Positions 25,071 to 33,571 of a stretch of DNA of 64,000 nt are shown here, piece after piece. Position 1 is the first letter of the stretch, and the number at the start of each line of letters is the position of its first letter. The position numbers and the translations under genes were made by a program. The notes below the pieces were generated by a model, which was given only the letters and a program-made list of their open reading frames with translations, was not told the DNA's origin and ran no database searches. Location: positions 806,001 to 870,000 of the forward strand of contig JACKAE010000003.1 of assembly GCA_020635205.1 (NCBI GenBank). The letters run 5' to 3'. The stretch comes from Ignavibacteria bacterium (GTDB lineage Bacteria; Bacteroidota; Ignavibacteria; OLB7).

Positions 25071-25952
25071 TCAGTCACGCAGTTGGAATAGGACTTCCGA
25101 GAGTGCTACCTCGGGTTTTTCGGTCACCTGATAGGTCTGGGAGACACTGGTAGCCAGTTCGGAAGCCTTGTAAGCCTCGAACGACTCTTGCGAATCCCAT
25201 ATCAATATTCCAACATAGGTATTAGGCTCACTGAGTCTGGTGTAGTACTTCTGAAGCAGCCCCGGCAATGCAGCATACTCGGAGACGCGCGCTCTCGCAG
25301 CCTTGAGAAGTTCTTCTTCGTTCAATGTCGACGTGAGTTTGACTGTCTGAATAACCATGTGGCTCTCCCCATTCTTGTTGTTGTGTACTCTATTGGTATG
25401 TCCTGTCAGGAAATTCTTTCCGGCAGCATCGATAATCGGCGTGCGGTCGTAGTAGGTATAGATCCCGTCGATCTTCTTTTCACTATTAAAGTGAAATGCC
25501 CAGTGCATTCTGACATCTGCTTTTCTGGAACCGAACCCCAGTTCAGCAGAGAAGTAGCAGAGATTGAAGACACCGGTCTCCTCTACATGATCCAGATATT
25601 GATTGGCTTGCACCGGTATGTGAACAAAATCCTTGAACGACGCTCTGTCGTTACCTGAACTCTGCACATAGTCTTCCCAGAAGGCCTTCACCTGATCCAG
25701 ACCCTTGTAGACGGTTCTCGTCCCCTGGTCACCATCGGGAAGCTTGAACTCCACGTCATCGGAAAGGAAGGCATAGGAATCTTCCCATTCAAACTTTGCA
25801 AGGTGCTGCAGGTATTCTTCGGTAAGCTGTTGATACTCCGGCCCCGCAATACTATATCTGGTGCTGGCAGAATCTGTCTCTCCACAACCGATCACCGTTG
25901 CAACGGTGAGGAGCAGAGCAGAAGGCTTGAGTAGTCGTGATAGTGCGTTCAT
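25071..25952 (-). CDS. Lipoprotein with SnoaL/NTF2-like and ABM-like domains
   Basis: The 293-residue product starts at ATG 25952 with a lipobox (VIGC). Residues ~40-170 resemble a SnoaL/NTF2-like ester-cyclase fold (YLQHLAKFEWEDSYAFLSDDVEF, WAFHFNSEKKIDGIYTYYD). Residues ~195-290 resemble an antibiotic-biosynthesis-monooxygenase ferredoxin-like fold (MVIQTVKL, YVGILIWDSQESFEAYK). The fusion suggests a small-molecule binding or modifying role at the cell envelope. It is transcribed away from an AraC gene located upstream on the same strand. Confidence 0.65.
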   Translation of the reverse strand: MNALSRLLKPSALLLTVATVIGCGETDSASTRYSIAGPEYQQLTEEYLQHLAKFEWEDSYAFLSDDVEFKLPDGDQGTRTVYKGLDQVKAFWEDYVQSSGNDRASFKDFVHIPVQANQYLDHVEETGVFNLCYFSAELGFGSRKADVRMHWAFHFNSEKKIDGIYTYYDRTPIIDAAGKNFLTGHTNRVHNNKNGESHMVIQTVKLTSTLNEEELLKAARARVSEYAALPGLLQKYYTRLSEPNTYVGILIWDSQESFEAYKASELATSVSQTYQVTEKPEVALSEVLFQLRD

Positions 25953-26045
25953 TGTACTGTGTTGTTGGTGGATAATCGAATCAACATCACAAGCTAACCT
26001 GAACGGCACCTCAGCTCTGTTATGCTACCAGTTCAAAGAGTTACG

Positions 26046-26747
26046 CTAATAGTCCAACTTTGAATGTTGGTAATCCTTGGGAGAGAGGCCGAAGTGTTTT
26101 TTGAACTCAAGACTGAAGGAAGAGAGATGTTCGTAGCCCAGTTCTCCGTATATCTCTGAAGGTCTTTTCCTGCACCTCAGCAGCTGTTCAGCCTTCCTCA
26201 TCTTTTCCTGCACGATATACTTTTTCGGAGAAGTCTTGTACACGTCGTGAAATTTTCTCTTGAATGTGGAGAGACTCATGTTGCACAGGAACGCCAGTTC
26301 TTCAGAACTCATTTTGTCAAACTTGTGGTGCTGAATAACTTTCGTAATAGGATCATCCTGCTTCCCGGCAATTGCTCTTGAGAGAAATCCTGTCGTCTGG
26401 AGGGGATGCTTCTCAAGCAGATAGAGAAGAATCTCCTCTATCTTGGCTACCCTGAAATGCCTGTTGCCGAAATCACCTTCCAGCAACTTCATTGAGCGTT
26501 GAAAATTGAGGAGGTAGTCATCTTTGGGGAAGGTAATGACGGCAGGCTGAGCTTCTGACTGGTTCTTCGGAGCGATCCCATACTTTGCGAGGAAGTCAAC
26601 CAGGAACTCGTTTGAAAAAAAGAGGAGCAGGCTTTCAAATTCCTGCTTCAAAGTTACACTGTGCTGTGTAGAGGAGACCTGCGCAGAGAACCAGCAGCTG
26701 CCGACTGTGAAAGAAAAGCTGTCTGCTTTATCGAATTTATCGAACAT
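26046..26747 (-). CDS. AraC-family transcriptional regulator
   Basis: A 233-residue protein with a C-terminal double helix-turn-helix (SSEELAFLCNMSLSTFKRKFHDVY, then RKRPSEIYGELGYEHLSSFSLEFKKHFGLSPKDY). The N-terminal sensor domain has no recognised ligand motif. ATG 26747 is taken as start; a TTG at 26777 would add 10 residues. Candidate binding sites lie directly upstream at 26755-26792. The next gene downstream on the strand is the NTF2-like lipoprotein, a plausible partner. Confidence 0.88.
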   Translation of the reverse strand: MFDKFDKADSFSFTVGSCWFSAQVSSTQHSVTLKQEFESLLLFFSNEFLVDFLAKYGIAPKNQSEAQPAVITFPKDDYLLNFQRSMKLLEGDFGNRHFRVAKIEEILLYLLEKHPLQTTGFLSRAIAGKQDDPITKVIQHHKFDKMSSEELAFLCNMSLSTFKRKFHDVYKTSPKKYIVQEKMRKAEQLLRCRKRPSEIYGELGYEHLSSFSLEFKKHFGLSPKDYQHSKLDY

Positions 26748-26754
26748 TCTCTCT

Positions 26755-26792
26755 GTCAGATCATTATCTGACGACAATCACCATTGTCTGAC
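26755..26792 (-). promoter_or_regulatory. Putative AraC-type operator
   Basis: TCTGAC occurs at 26767-26772 and again at 26787-26792, 20 bp apart (two helical turns), and GTCAGAT/ATCTGAC forms an inverted repeat at 26755-26772. It lies in the divergent region between the AraC gene and the kinase gene. Confidence 0.35.
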
Positions 26793-26877
26793 CTTCTGAT
26801 TATAGCTGGGAAACCAGTCGGCATTAACTTCAAATCTATCACAAACACAAGCGAACGTACTGGCTGAGCACATCAGG

Positions 26878-27456
26878 ATGAACAGAACCGTATTGATTCT
26901 CCTTCACGGACTTCCCGCAACCGGCAAAACGAGTATCGGAAGCAGGATTGGCGAAAGGCTCGCTCTCCCGTTCTTCTCAAAAGACTTCTTCAAAGAGTCG
27001 ATGCACGATGCAATGGAAATCGGAGAGGTCGACCTGGACTGGTCGAGGCGTCTTGGAAGGGCAAGCATTGAGATGACCTGTCGGATCGTTGAGCAGCTAC
27101 TCGCAGCAGGCGTATCCTGTATTGCTGAGACGTGCTGGACGCCTGAACTTGCAGAACCGTTCTTTGCAAAAATGCTCGAACGGTATCGTGTTGATCTGGT
27201 GCAGATATTTGTGTGGAGCAGACCGGATATTCGGATTGAGCGATTCAGGGAACGATCTGATAATGATCGCCATCCCGTTCACGCTGATGGCCAGCGACTG
27301 CAGGGAGAGAATCTCTACCGGGAAGATGCGTCGGAGAAAAACAGGCCACTCAACTTGAAGGGTGATCTGATCGAAGTGGATACGACAGATTTCGGGACTG
27401 TCGATCTGGATGCGATTGTTGAGCAGATCCAGCGGGAACTCGATCAACGGAACTGA
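26878..27456 (+). CDS. P-loop small kinase (AAA/zeta-toxin/CPT-like)
   Basis: A 192-residue protein with Walker A GLPATGKTS (residues 11-19), an acidic FFSKDFFKESM switch-like motif and SRPDIRIERFRERS near the lid. It resembles ATP-dependent small-molecule kinases such as chloramphenicol phosphotransferase-like or zeta-toxin-like proteins. No antitoxin is adjacent, so a metabolic or resistance kinase is more likely. Divergent from the AraC gene. Confidence 0.75.
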   Translation: MNRTVLILLHGLPATGKTSIGSRIGERLALPFFSKDFFKESMHDAMEIGEVDLDWSRRLGRASIEMTCRIVEQLLAAGVSCIAETCWTPELAEPFFAKMLERYRVDLVQIFVWSRPDIRIERFRERSDNDRHPVHADGQRLQGENLYREDASEKNRPLNLKGDLIEVDTTDFGTVDLDAIVEQIQRELDQRN

Positions 27457-27504
27457 ACCATTAACGGCAGGGGAACGTTGCAGTACGTTCGGCAGGAAAC
27501 AGAT

Positions 27505-27537
27505 CGAATCGTGGGAGAGCCTTCTCCCCCACGATTC
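27505..27537. terminator. Hairpin between convergent genes
   Basis: GAATCGTGGG / CCCACGATTC stem with a short loop in the 100-nt gap between convergent genes. A T tract is weak. Confidence 0.5.
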
Positions 27538-27559
27538 CGACAATATCAATCTCGTCTAC

Positions 27560-28597
27560 TTACTTGTACGCAATCGCCGCACTCGATGGCCCGGCAAGCG
27601 GCATCAGAGAGGTTGACGAGAAACCGACCTGACTCGCCCACTTGTTGAAGTCGGCAAATGAGTAGTCGAACCCTTCTCCGGTTTCAATCAGCATGTTCAG
27701 GCTCATCATCAGGCCGAAGACATTGTGCTTCCGCTCGTCATCGATTATTCCCTCGATGGCGACAAAGGCCCCCCCCTCCGGCAGAGCATCATATGCCTTC
27801 TGCATCAGCATGACCTTGATCTCTTCGTTCCAGTCGTGTAGGATATTCCCCATCACGATAACGTCAACGTTCGGTAAATCATCTTTGAAGAAGTCTCCAG
27901 TGGCTACCGTTACTCTGTCCTGCAACTGAAAGTGCTCAACTGTTCCGTTTGCAATAGGTACAACGGGGGGGAGATCCCAACTGATACAAGACATGTGTGG
28001 CTGGTGCTTTGCAACCATCAATGAGAACAGACCGGAGGCTCCTCCGATATCTGCAAGAGTTTTGTAGTTGGAAAAATCGAACTTCTGGCTGAAGGCTATG
28101 AAGTTGCCCATCTGAATACCACTCATAGCACCCATGAACTCCCTCAACCGACTCTCGTCCGAGTAAAGTGCCTCGAAAAGATCATCTCCATGTTTTGCCT
28201 CATTCTGCGGTTGCCCCGTGAGAAGCGCCTCCTCCAGGTCTCCCCAGAATTCGTAGAGTCTATTGTTCAGCATCTCCAGCATTCCACCGATATAACTCGG
28301 CTTCTTTTGATCCAGGAAGAAGTCGGTATCTGCACTGTTCGAGTATTGGGCAGTCTCAAGCAAGCCTTCCCGATTCAGGAAGCCGAAGCCGGTGAGGGTG
28401 TCGAGATAATCGTAGACGTGGCGATCGGTGCACTGGAATCCGAGGTGGGACTTGACCTCGCTCGCCGACATTGATCCCTTTTCAGCGAGTGTTGTGAAGA
28501 GCTGGAACCTCACCCCACTCAAAAGGACTTTTGAAGGCCAGAAACCTGTACCAATCTTCATGATACTTTCTGGAGTTGGAAGATTTGCATGATCCAT
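27560..28597 (-). CDS. SAM-dependent O-methyltransferase (acetylserotonin OMT-like)
   Basis: A 345-residue protein with an N-terminal winged-helix dimerisation domain (FTTLAEKGSMSASEVKSHLG) and a SAM domain (LADIGGASGLFSLMVAK, VTVATGDFF, VIVMGNILHDWNEE). The ILHDW motif is diagnostic for this plant-OMT-like family. It methylates hydroxyl groups of aromatic or polyketide substrates. The native substrate is unknown. Confidence 0.88.
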   Translation of the reverse strand: MDHANLPTPESIMKIGTGFWPSKVLLSGVRFQLFTTLAEKGSMSASEVKSHLGFQCTDRHVYDYLDTLTGFGFLNREGLLETAQYSNSADTDFFLDQKKPSYIGGMLEMLNNRLYEFWGDLEEALLTGQPQNEAKHGDDLFEALYSDESRLREFMGAMSGIQMGNFIAFSQKFDFSNYKTLADIGGASGLFSLMVAKHQPHMSCISWDLPPVVPIANGTVEHFQLQDRVTVATGDFFKDDLPNVDVIVMGNILHDWNEEIKVMLMQKAYDALPEGGAFVAIEGIIDDERKHNVFGLMMSLNMLIETGEGFDYSFADFNKWASQVGFSSTSLMPLAGPSSAAIAYK

Positions 28598-28748
28598 TTG
28601 CGGTTGATAATAGAACGTTTTTGCCTACTCTGATCGGTTTTCGGCATCCCCGAATTTTTTCCTCTGTACCTTTTGCTTGTTCACGTAAAGCCTACCGTTG
28701 CAGAGGAGCCGAACAGAGAACTATGGTTCTGCCGCCCCTCTCTCTCCC

Positions 28749-29261
28749 CTACATCCTCCCCAATGCCGACGGTAGCTCCATACCCCTCCTCCAGGCCGAC
28801 AATTGCCCCAAGTGCATTGACTCGTGAGCAACACACATGAAGATTGTGCAATCGAGATCGGATGGGAGATATTTCGAGAGTCGCCACTCCACGACTCCAC
28901 TCAGCGAAGAGAAATCTCGCTGGAGTAGCAAGGCTTTCAATTGCTCGTGCTGTCGGTGAAGCTCTCTCAACAGTTCGCTCTTTGTGGGATATCTGGCAGC
29001 ATCGCTGTCGGGCAGGGTCGGGTCACCGGGACCTTTCCGCATAAAAAGCTGATTCCAGAGTTCTGGAATCGTCCCCTCTCCTCCGAGATCATGAACCGTC
29101 ATCGCGGTTGCCACGGCAAGGTGACCGAGCGTGAATGCCGGATGATTTTCCAGTCCAGTTGCCGGACAACAGGTCATGAGATGCTCCGGCACATCCGTCA
29201 CCAGCTCTTCAGCAAACGCATAGTTAAAATCGAGTTGCCTGTTGATGAACTCCAGATCCAT
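28749..29261 (-). CDS. DinB-like family protein
   Basis: A 170-residue helical protein with DinB-type metal positions: HPAFTLGHLA near residue 40 and AHESMHLGQLSAWRR near the C-terminus. It may be a thiol transferase or other metal-dependent enzyme. It lies 8 nt downstream of the AHSA1-like gene and is co-transcribed with it. Confidence 0.78.
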   Translation of the reverse strand: MDLEFINRQLDFNYAFAEELVTDVPEHLMTCCPATGLENHPAFTLGHLAVATAMTVHDLGGEGTIPELWNQLFMRKGPGDPTLPDSDAARYPTKSELLRELHRQHEQLKALLLQRDFSSLSGVVEWRLSKYLPSDLDCTIFMCVAHESMHLGQLSAWRRGMELPSALGRM

Positions 29262-29268
29262 ACTGCAA

Positions 29269-29763
29269 CTACTGATTAACGAATGATTCGTTGATGATCT
29301 CTTGCTCTCTCAAATCTTTCCCCTGTTCAACAACCGACTTCAGGTTGGTCAAGAAGAAGGTCCAACAGACACAGCAGTTGATGAAGCCGAACTCGTTGGA
29401 TTCATTTGGATCGTGATTCTTCTGTACCAACCTCAGCACCGAGGAGACCCCTGGTTCAACTTCCTCCACAGAAAACTTTACGGTAAAGTCTTTGCCAAAA
29501 GTGAATTCAAAGTGGTCATTCACTTGATAGCTTAATACCGTTCCATCGATTTGATGTGGCTTCTGCCACTTCCACAGATAGGTATCTCCTTCCTTTACTT
29601 CGCTCCCCTCAATATATTTTCCATCACCATCTTTATACTCAACATGTCCGATGAACCACTTGGTCAATCCGTCAGACGTGGCATACTCAAACAGTTCTTC
29701 TTTTGAACAGGCAACTTTGATTTCTAACGTAAATCGTTCTTTGTTAAAATCTTCTCGTTTCAT
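29269..29763 (-). CDS. AHSA1/SRPBCC-domain protein
   Basis: A 164-residue protein with the START-like AHSA1 pattern: EELFEYATSDGLTKWFIGHVEY, GDTYLWKWQ, then a long C-terminal helix (FINCCVCWTFFLTNLKSVVEQG). The fold binds hydrophobic ligands or acts as a chaperone co-factor. A GAGGGAAG ribosome binding site precedes the ATG. It begins a two-gene unit with the DinB-like gene. Confidence 0.8.
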   Translation of the reverse strand: MKREDFNKERFTLEIKVACSKEELFEYATSDGLTKWFIGHVEYKDGDGKYIEGSEVKEGDTYLWKWQKPHQIDGTVLSYQVNDHFEFTFGKDFTVKFSVEEVEPGVSSVLRLVQKNHDPNESNEFGFINCCVCWTFFLTNLKSVVEQGKDLREQEIINESFVNQ

Positions 29764-30226
29764 CTTCCCTCATCAGTTAGTGGTTGTGGTAATGTGGGGT
29801 ATCAGGAGAGGAGTGATTTCTTCTCCAGCTTGTTCTGCACAAACAGAGCCAAGGCAGCATTGGCGAACGCCGAGGCCTTTGTGAAAATCATCCACGTAGA
29901 AGTTCCCTTCGCTTGTGGAAGCAAACTCCTACACACCCGCGAAATTACGGAATAAGGAAGGGTAATCTTAAGAGCTTCCGAGAAACTCTCTCCCTTTTTA
30001 TTAAAAGAGAAGTCGGAACCGAGGATACTGATCCTCCCGACTGGAAGCCGGGGGGTAGCGAGAGTTCCTATCACATCTAATCTGACGGCTCTATAATATC
30101 TTGGCTCATCGAGTTGAGAACGAAACCACCCCTTCCCGGAAGCAACTTTAAGCCGTTTTGCACTACCATCCGAGATTTCCCTTTCCTCCCCTTTTTGAAT
30201 TTTGAATTTTTACTTTTGAATTTCCT
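29764..30226. other. Gene-poor region with repeats before aspS leader
   Basis: Two open frames on the minus strand (29802-30074, 30077-30490) look spurious, without ribosome binding sites or recognisable motifs. A REP-like imperfect hairpin CTCCCGACTGGAAGCCGGGGGG is at 30033, and the TTGAATTTTTACTTTTGAATT element lies at 30188-30225. The latter may contribute a TTGAAT / TATACT promoter (30202 and 30227). Confidence 0.5.
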
Positions 30227-30238
30227 TATACTTGCTGC

Positions 30239-30468
30239 AACCTGTTGATGAGGATAGACCCCTCTGAAGGGCAAGACTGAATCGGGAATGGTTGTGAGGA
30301 CTCTCTCTCCTGCGACTGTAGACCTTAGTAGGGCTTGACGTTCGTGCCACGACAGAGCACACCAATCGAGTGCCGACATCCTCTGTCGGAAGCTGGATGG
30401 TACCGCCGGCCTGCCGGTTCCAGCTATACATAATTTCCTAATCAAACTTGATCTAATGGAGGTCGGCA
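30239..30468 (+). promoter_or_regulatory. Candidate translational T-box riboswitch leader of aspS
   Basis: At 30391-30425 the leader has exactly the T-box antiterminator/antisequestrator geometry. Helix A1 is AGCTGGA/TCCAGCT (7 bp), followed by a 7-nt bulge TGGTACC (the invariant UGGN-ACC). Helix A2 is GCCGG/CCGGT with a CCTG loop. Nothing is left unpaired between the helices. The alternative pairing GCCGGCCT (30405-30412) with AGGTCGGC (30460-30467) hides the GGAGG Shine-Dalgarno of aspS, and TGCCGACATCC (30371-30381) can also pair 10 of 11 with the same region. A stem III-like hairpin CCGAC/GTCGG precedes. UGGU fits a tRNA with discriminator G or A. I could not assign Stem I or the specifier codon. 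Confidence 0.65.
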
Positions 30469-31758
30469 ATGAACCGAACGTTTGTTGCACAACTCGGCGA
30501 TATGATCGGCGAGGAAGTTACGGTACGCGGATGGGTCTTCCGATTGCGCGAACTGGCAAAGGTTACCTTTCTCATTCTCCACGACGCAACCGGTATGGTG
30601 CAGTGCGTGGCAAATCCTGCCCAACTCGACGGGACTGATTTGAAGCTGGACGATATAGTAGAAATCCGTGGGTGCGTCCGGAGCGAAGCGCGGTCGAAGG
30701 TTGGGTTTGAGCTGGACCTACTCGAGATTACCGTACTGAATCGGTCGGCATTCCCGCTCCCATTCAACTCAAGCTCGAACCTTGCAGAGGTTCCGTTAGA
30801 GGTGCAGCTCGACCACCGTCCTCTCTCCCTGCGCAACCCGGTTGTTGGAAATATCTTTCGCGTGCAGGCGGAAATCTTGCAAGGCTTTCGGGAGTTCCTT
30901 CGCGAGCACCACTTCACCGAAATTATCTCTTCGAAGATTGTCGCCGGTGGTACGGAGGGGGGAACAAATCTTTTCGAGATCGACTATTTCGAGCGAGCTG
31001 CATACTTGGCTCAGAGTCCACAGTTCTACAAGGAACATGGAGTCGCCGGGTTCGAGCGGGTGTTCGAGACTGGCCACGTCTATCGAGCCGAGCCACACGC
31101 GACAAGTCGGCACTTAACCGAGTACTACTCGCTCGACTTTGAGATGGGATTCATCGACGGACCAGAAGATGTGATTGCACTGGAACGCGAACTCCTCACA
31201 TATATCTTCAACAGACTGAATGAAAGGTTTGGCGAGATGTTCACTGAGAGTGGCGTAGGACTCCTCCCCTCAATGTTAGAAGTCCCGACGTGGGAATTCG
31301 GAGAATGTCTCGAACGGCTATCGCAGGTTCACGGACGAAACGATTTGGTAGATGACTTAGACCCAGAGGCTGAGCGGCAGCTCTGCGCAATTGCCGAACA
31401 AGAGACTGGCGTTCCGGCACTCTTCGTCCTCGGCTTCCCTCTGGCGAACAGGCCATTTTATACTCACCCACGCGGGAGTGGAGAGAGTGCGGAAAGCTTC
31501 GACCTCCTCTTCCGTGGTCTGGAGATCACAACCGGAGGCCAACGCTTACACCGGCGCGAAGACTTGGAGAGCGCACTTCGCGGACGAGGAATCGATCCAA
31601 CTTCGTTCGAGCCACACCTTCGGATGTTCGATGTAGGCATGCCTCCACACGGCGGATTAGCGATCGGGCTGGAACGCTTGACGATGCTCATAACCGGACA
31701 AAAGAATGTGCGAGAGGCAACGATGTATCCAAGAGACCGAAACCGTGTGAGTCCTTAA
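30469..31758 (+). CDS. aspS: Type 2 (archaeal-type) aspartyl-tRNA synthetase, probably nondiscriminating
   Basis: A 429-residue class II synthetase. An OB-fold anticodon domain (VTVRGWVFRLRELAKVTFLILHD) is followed by the catalytic core with AGGTEGGTNLF, LAQSPQFYKE, motif 2 RAEPHATSRHLTEYY and motif 3 GLAIGLERL. The TEGGT block and the ~430-residue length, without the bacterial GAD insertion, identify the archaeal-type AspRS rather than AsnRS. Such enzymes often charge both tRNA-Asp and tRNA-Asn, feeding GatCAB-dependent Asn-tRNA synthesis; that is inference here. GGAGG lies 6 nt before the ATG and is embedded in the T-box switch. Confidence 0.87.
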   Translation: MNRTFVAQLGDMIGEEVTVRGWVFRLRELAKVTFLILHDATGMVQCVANPAQLDGTDLKLDDIVEIRGCVRSEARSKVGFELDLLEITVLNRSAFPLPFNSSSNLAEVPLEVQLDHRPLSLRNPVVGNIFRVQAEILQGFREFLREHHFTEIISSKIVAGGTEGGTNLFEIDYFERAAYLAQSPQFYKEHGVAGFERVFETGHVYRAEPHATSRHLTEYYSLDFEMGFIDGPEDVIALERELLTYIFNRLNERFGEMFTESGVGLLPSMLEVPTWEFGECLERLSQVHGRNDLVDDLDPEAERQLCAIAEQETGVPALFVLGFPLANRPFYTHPRGSGESAESFDLLFRGLEITTGGQRLHRREDLESALRGRGIDPTSFEPHLRMFDVGMPPHGGLAIGLERLTMLITGQKNVREATMYPRDRNRVSP

Positions 31759-31835
31759 CCTTGGTGCTTCTTGGTGTTCTTTGTGGTTATCCTATCCTGC
31801 TTTACCACAAAGAGCACCAAGCTGACCCAAGCACC
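31759..31835. repeat. Palindromic TTGGTGTTCTTTGTGGT repeat
   Basis: TTGGTGTTCTTTGTGGT and ACCACAAAGAGCACCAAG form an imperfect inverted repeat after aspS. It resembles the CACGCAAAG family in style and may also act as a terminator. Confidence 0.5.
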
Positions 31836-31864
31836 ATCCTCTTTCTATACGATCTATCGCTCGT

Positions 31865-33094
31865 TCAACGATCTCTGTGAAAGTTGAAGTTCTCCGGTGG
31901 CGTCACCGCCTCCTTGAACCAATTGGCAACTTCCTGTTCATCTGCAGTTGCGAAGTCCATCGGTTCCCATATCAGAGCCTTCTCCAGTTGTTCTCCAAAT
32001 GCCAGCAACCTCTTTCCTGTCACCACCTGTTTGTCGCTCCACTCCTTCAATGCCTCTTCCACTGTATCGTGATTCGCGAGACTTGCCAAGAGATCCTTGA
32101 TGTTGTTATATCCTTTGAAAATACCGGAACCGGTGAAAGGCTGCACAACCATCCCGGCATCTCCTATCAAGCACATATTCTCCTTGTAGTAGCTATCGAG
32201 ATCGAGAGTGTAAATAACTTGAATATAGCTGTCGGTTGTGTTGCTCACTATGTTGGCATAGAACTCCGGAAGATGCTTCGACAAGTATTCCTTCAACTTC
32301 CGCTCATTATTCTCTGACAAGGTTCCCGGTGGTAGTGTCCCGACTCTCACTCTGCCAGTATTATCTGTCATCAGATCATCCAGATCTTCATCCGGAACAG
32401 CGATGTAGGCAGCCCAGTTAAGGATTCGCTCCCCCTCTTTCACCGAACCGCTATTGCCGGGAATAAAGTAGACAACGTTGTGTCCCGGCTCACCGGGATA
32501 AGAGAGACGGGGCATATTCTCCTCAGGTAAATCCAGTATCTTCGTCCCCGACTCTGGGAACAATCCTCTCCAGAGAACATACCCTCTGTACTTCAACTCC
32601 TTATCGGGAAACAGAATCTGGCGTCCGAATGAGTTATACCCATCGGCAAAGAGGACAAGATCAAAGTGAAGCTCCTCACCTGAGTGCGTAGTTAGGGCAA
32701 CCTCCCCATTTTCCAACTGCTTCGCCTCAACAATTTCGATTCCGGAGTGGTAACATTCGTTCGGAACGTTCTTGCGAAGCTGTTGCCAAAGTTCGTTCCA
32801 GTGGAAAACCTGAAGTTCCATCGGCATTGACCAAGCGGCTCTTCCGTACGGCTCGTAAGACTCTGCTTTGCCAACAAAAGGCATTCTCTTGGCTGTGAGA
32901 GAGGAGAAGTTGTCGTCAATCATTTCTTCCCCTCGAATTTCATTCAGAACCTCTGTCGTTGTCGCTATTCCCCCTCCTCTTCCCCACAACGTTTTGCCCG
33001 AGCGTTCAAAAACAGAAACCCGATACCCATGCTTCATCAATTGAATGGCTGCCGAGCAACCTGCCAACGATCCACCAACTATTCCAATGTTCAT
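31865..33094 (-). CDS. FAD-dependent aromatic monooxygenase-like protein
   Basis: A 409-residue flavoprotein of the para-hydroxybenzoate hydroxylase type: GIVGGSLAGCSAAIQL dinucleotide-binding motif, FADGYNSFGR (DG motif) and CLIGDAGMVVQPFTGSG (GD motif). Hydroxylates aromatic or related substrates using NAD(P)H and O2. The substrate is unknown. The gene is monocistronic and faces a 480-nt intergenic region. Confidence 0.87.
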   Translation of the reverse strand: MNIGIVGGSLAGCSAAIQLMKHGYRVSVFERSGKTLWGRGGGIATTTEVLNEIRGEEMIDDNFSSLTAKRMPFVGKAESYEPYGRAAWSMPMELQVFHWNELWQQLRKNVPNECYHSGIEIVEAKQLENGEVALTTHSGEELHFDLVLFADGYNSFGRQILFPDKELKYRGYVLWRGLFPESGTKILDLPEENMPRLSYPGEPGHNVVYFIPGNSGSVKEGERILNWAAYIAVPDEDLDDLMTDNTGRVRVGTLPPGTLSENNERKLKEYLSKHLPEFYANIVSNTTDSYIQVIYTLDLDSYYKENMCLIGDAGMVVQPFTGSGIFKGYNNIKDLLASLANHDTVEEALKEWSDKQVVTGKRLLAFGEQLEKALIWEPMDFATADEQEVANWFKEAVTPPENFNFHRDR

Positions 33095-33391
33095 TGCTTG
33101 AGTACTTTGGTGTTTATTTTGTCAAGAGTAGAGTATGGCAACTGTTACTTAGATATTCGATTTTGCACTCCAAGCGAAGCGGCGAAGCTGAAAGGTGGAA
33201 AAGACATCTTCTTTAATCTTCACCGACAGCAAAAGTAGTCAGTCGGAAATATCGGAACAAAGATGCAGGTATACCTCAACTTGACAGCACTTTTCTGAAG
33301 ACTTACCATCGCGATAATAGAAGAACCGCAGGTGAATATCGATCTGTGTGCATCCGTCCAATCCATGTACAATTTCATCGAGCGATCATCT

Positions 33392-33481
33392 CTGCTTAGC
33401 CGATGGTACACGGATCGGACCTCAAATTTCGAGAGCGATGGGGTAATCCCAACTGCTTAGCCGATGGTACACGGATCGGAC
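33392..33481. repeat. Two 29-bp direct repeats, 32-nt spacer
   Basis: CTGCTTAGCCGATGGTACAC plus CGGATCGGAC occurs exactly at 33392-33420 and 33453-33481, giving a 61-nt period. No third copy, no cas genes and no strong palindrome are seen. The remainder of 33095-33571 shows no gene. Confidence 0.85.
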
Positions 33482-33571
33482 AGTATTCCCACGGAGTGAA
33501 GGCTCCCCACCAAAACACCAGAAGATTCAACGGTTCCCTATATTGGTAGAAAACAAATCTACTTATCTACC

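Noticed and set aside
30239..30370. Assigned T-box Stem I and specifier codon
   Set aside because: Several partial pairings are possible (for example TGCAACC with GGTTGTG) but none gives a convincing Stem I, so no specifier is claimed.
29802..30490. Two minus-strand open frames before aspS (90 and 137 codons)
   Set aside because: They lack ribosome binding sites and motifs, run through repeat sequence and over the aspS leader.
33392..33481. CRISPR array
   Set aside because: Only two repeat copies, no palindromic repeat character and no cas genes in the window.
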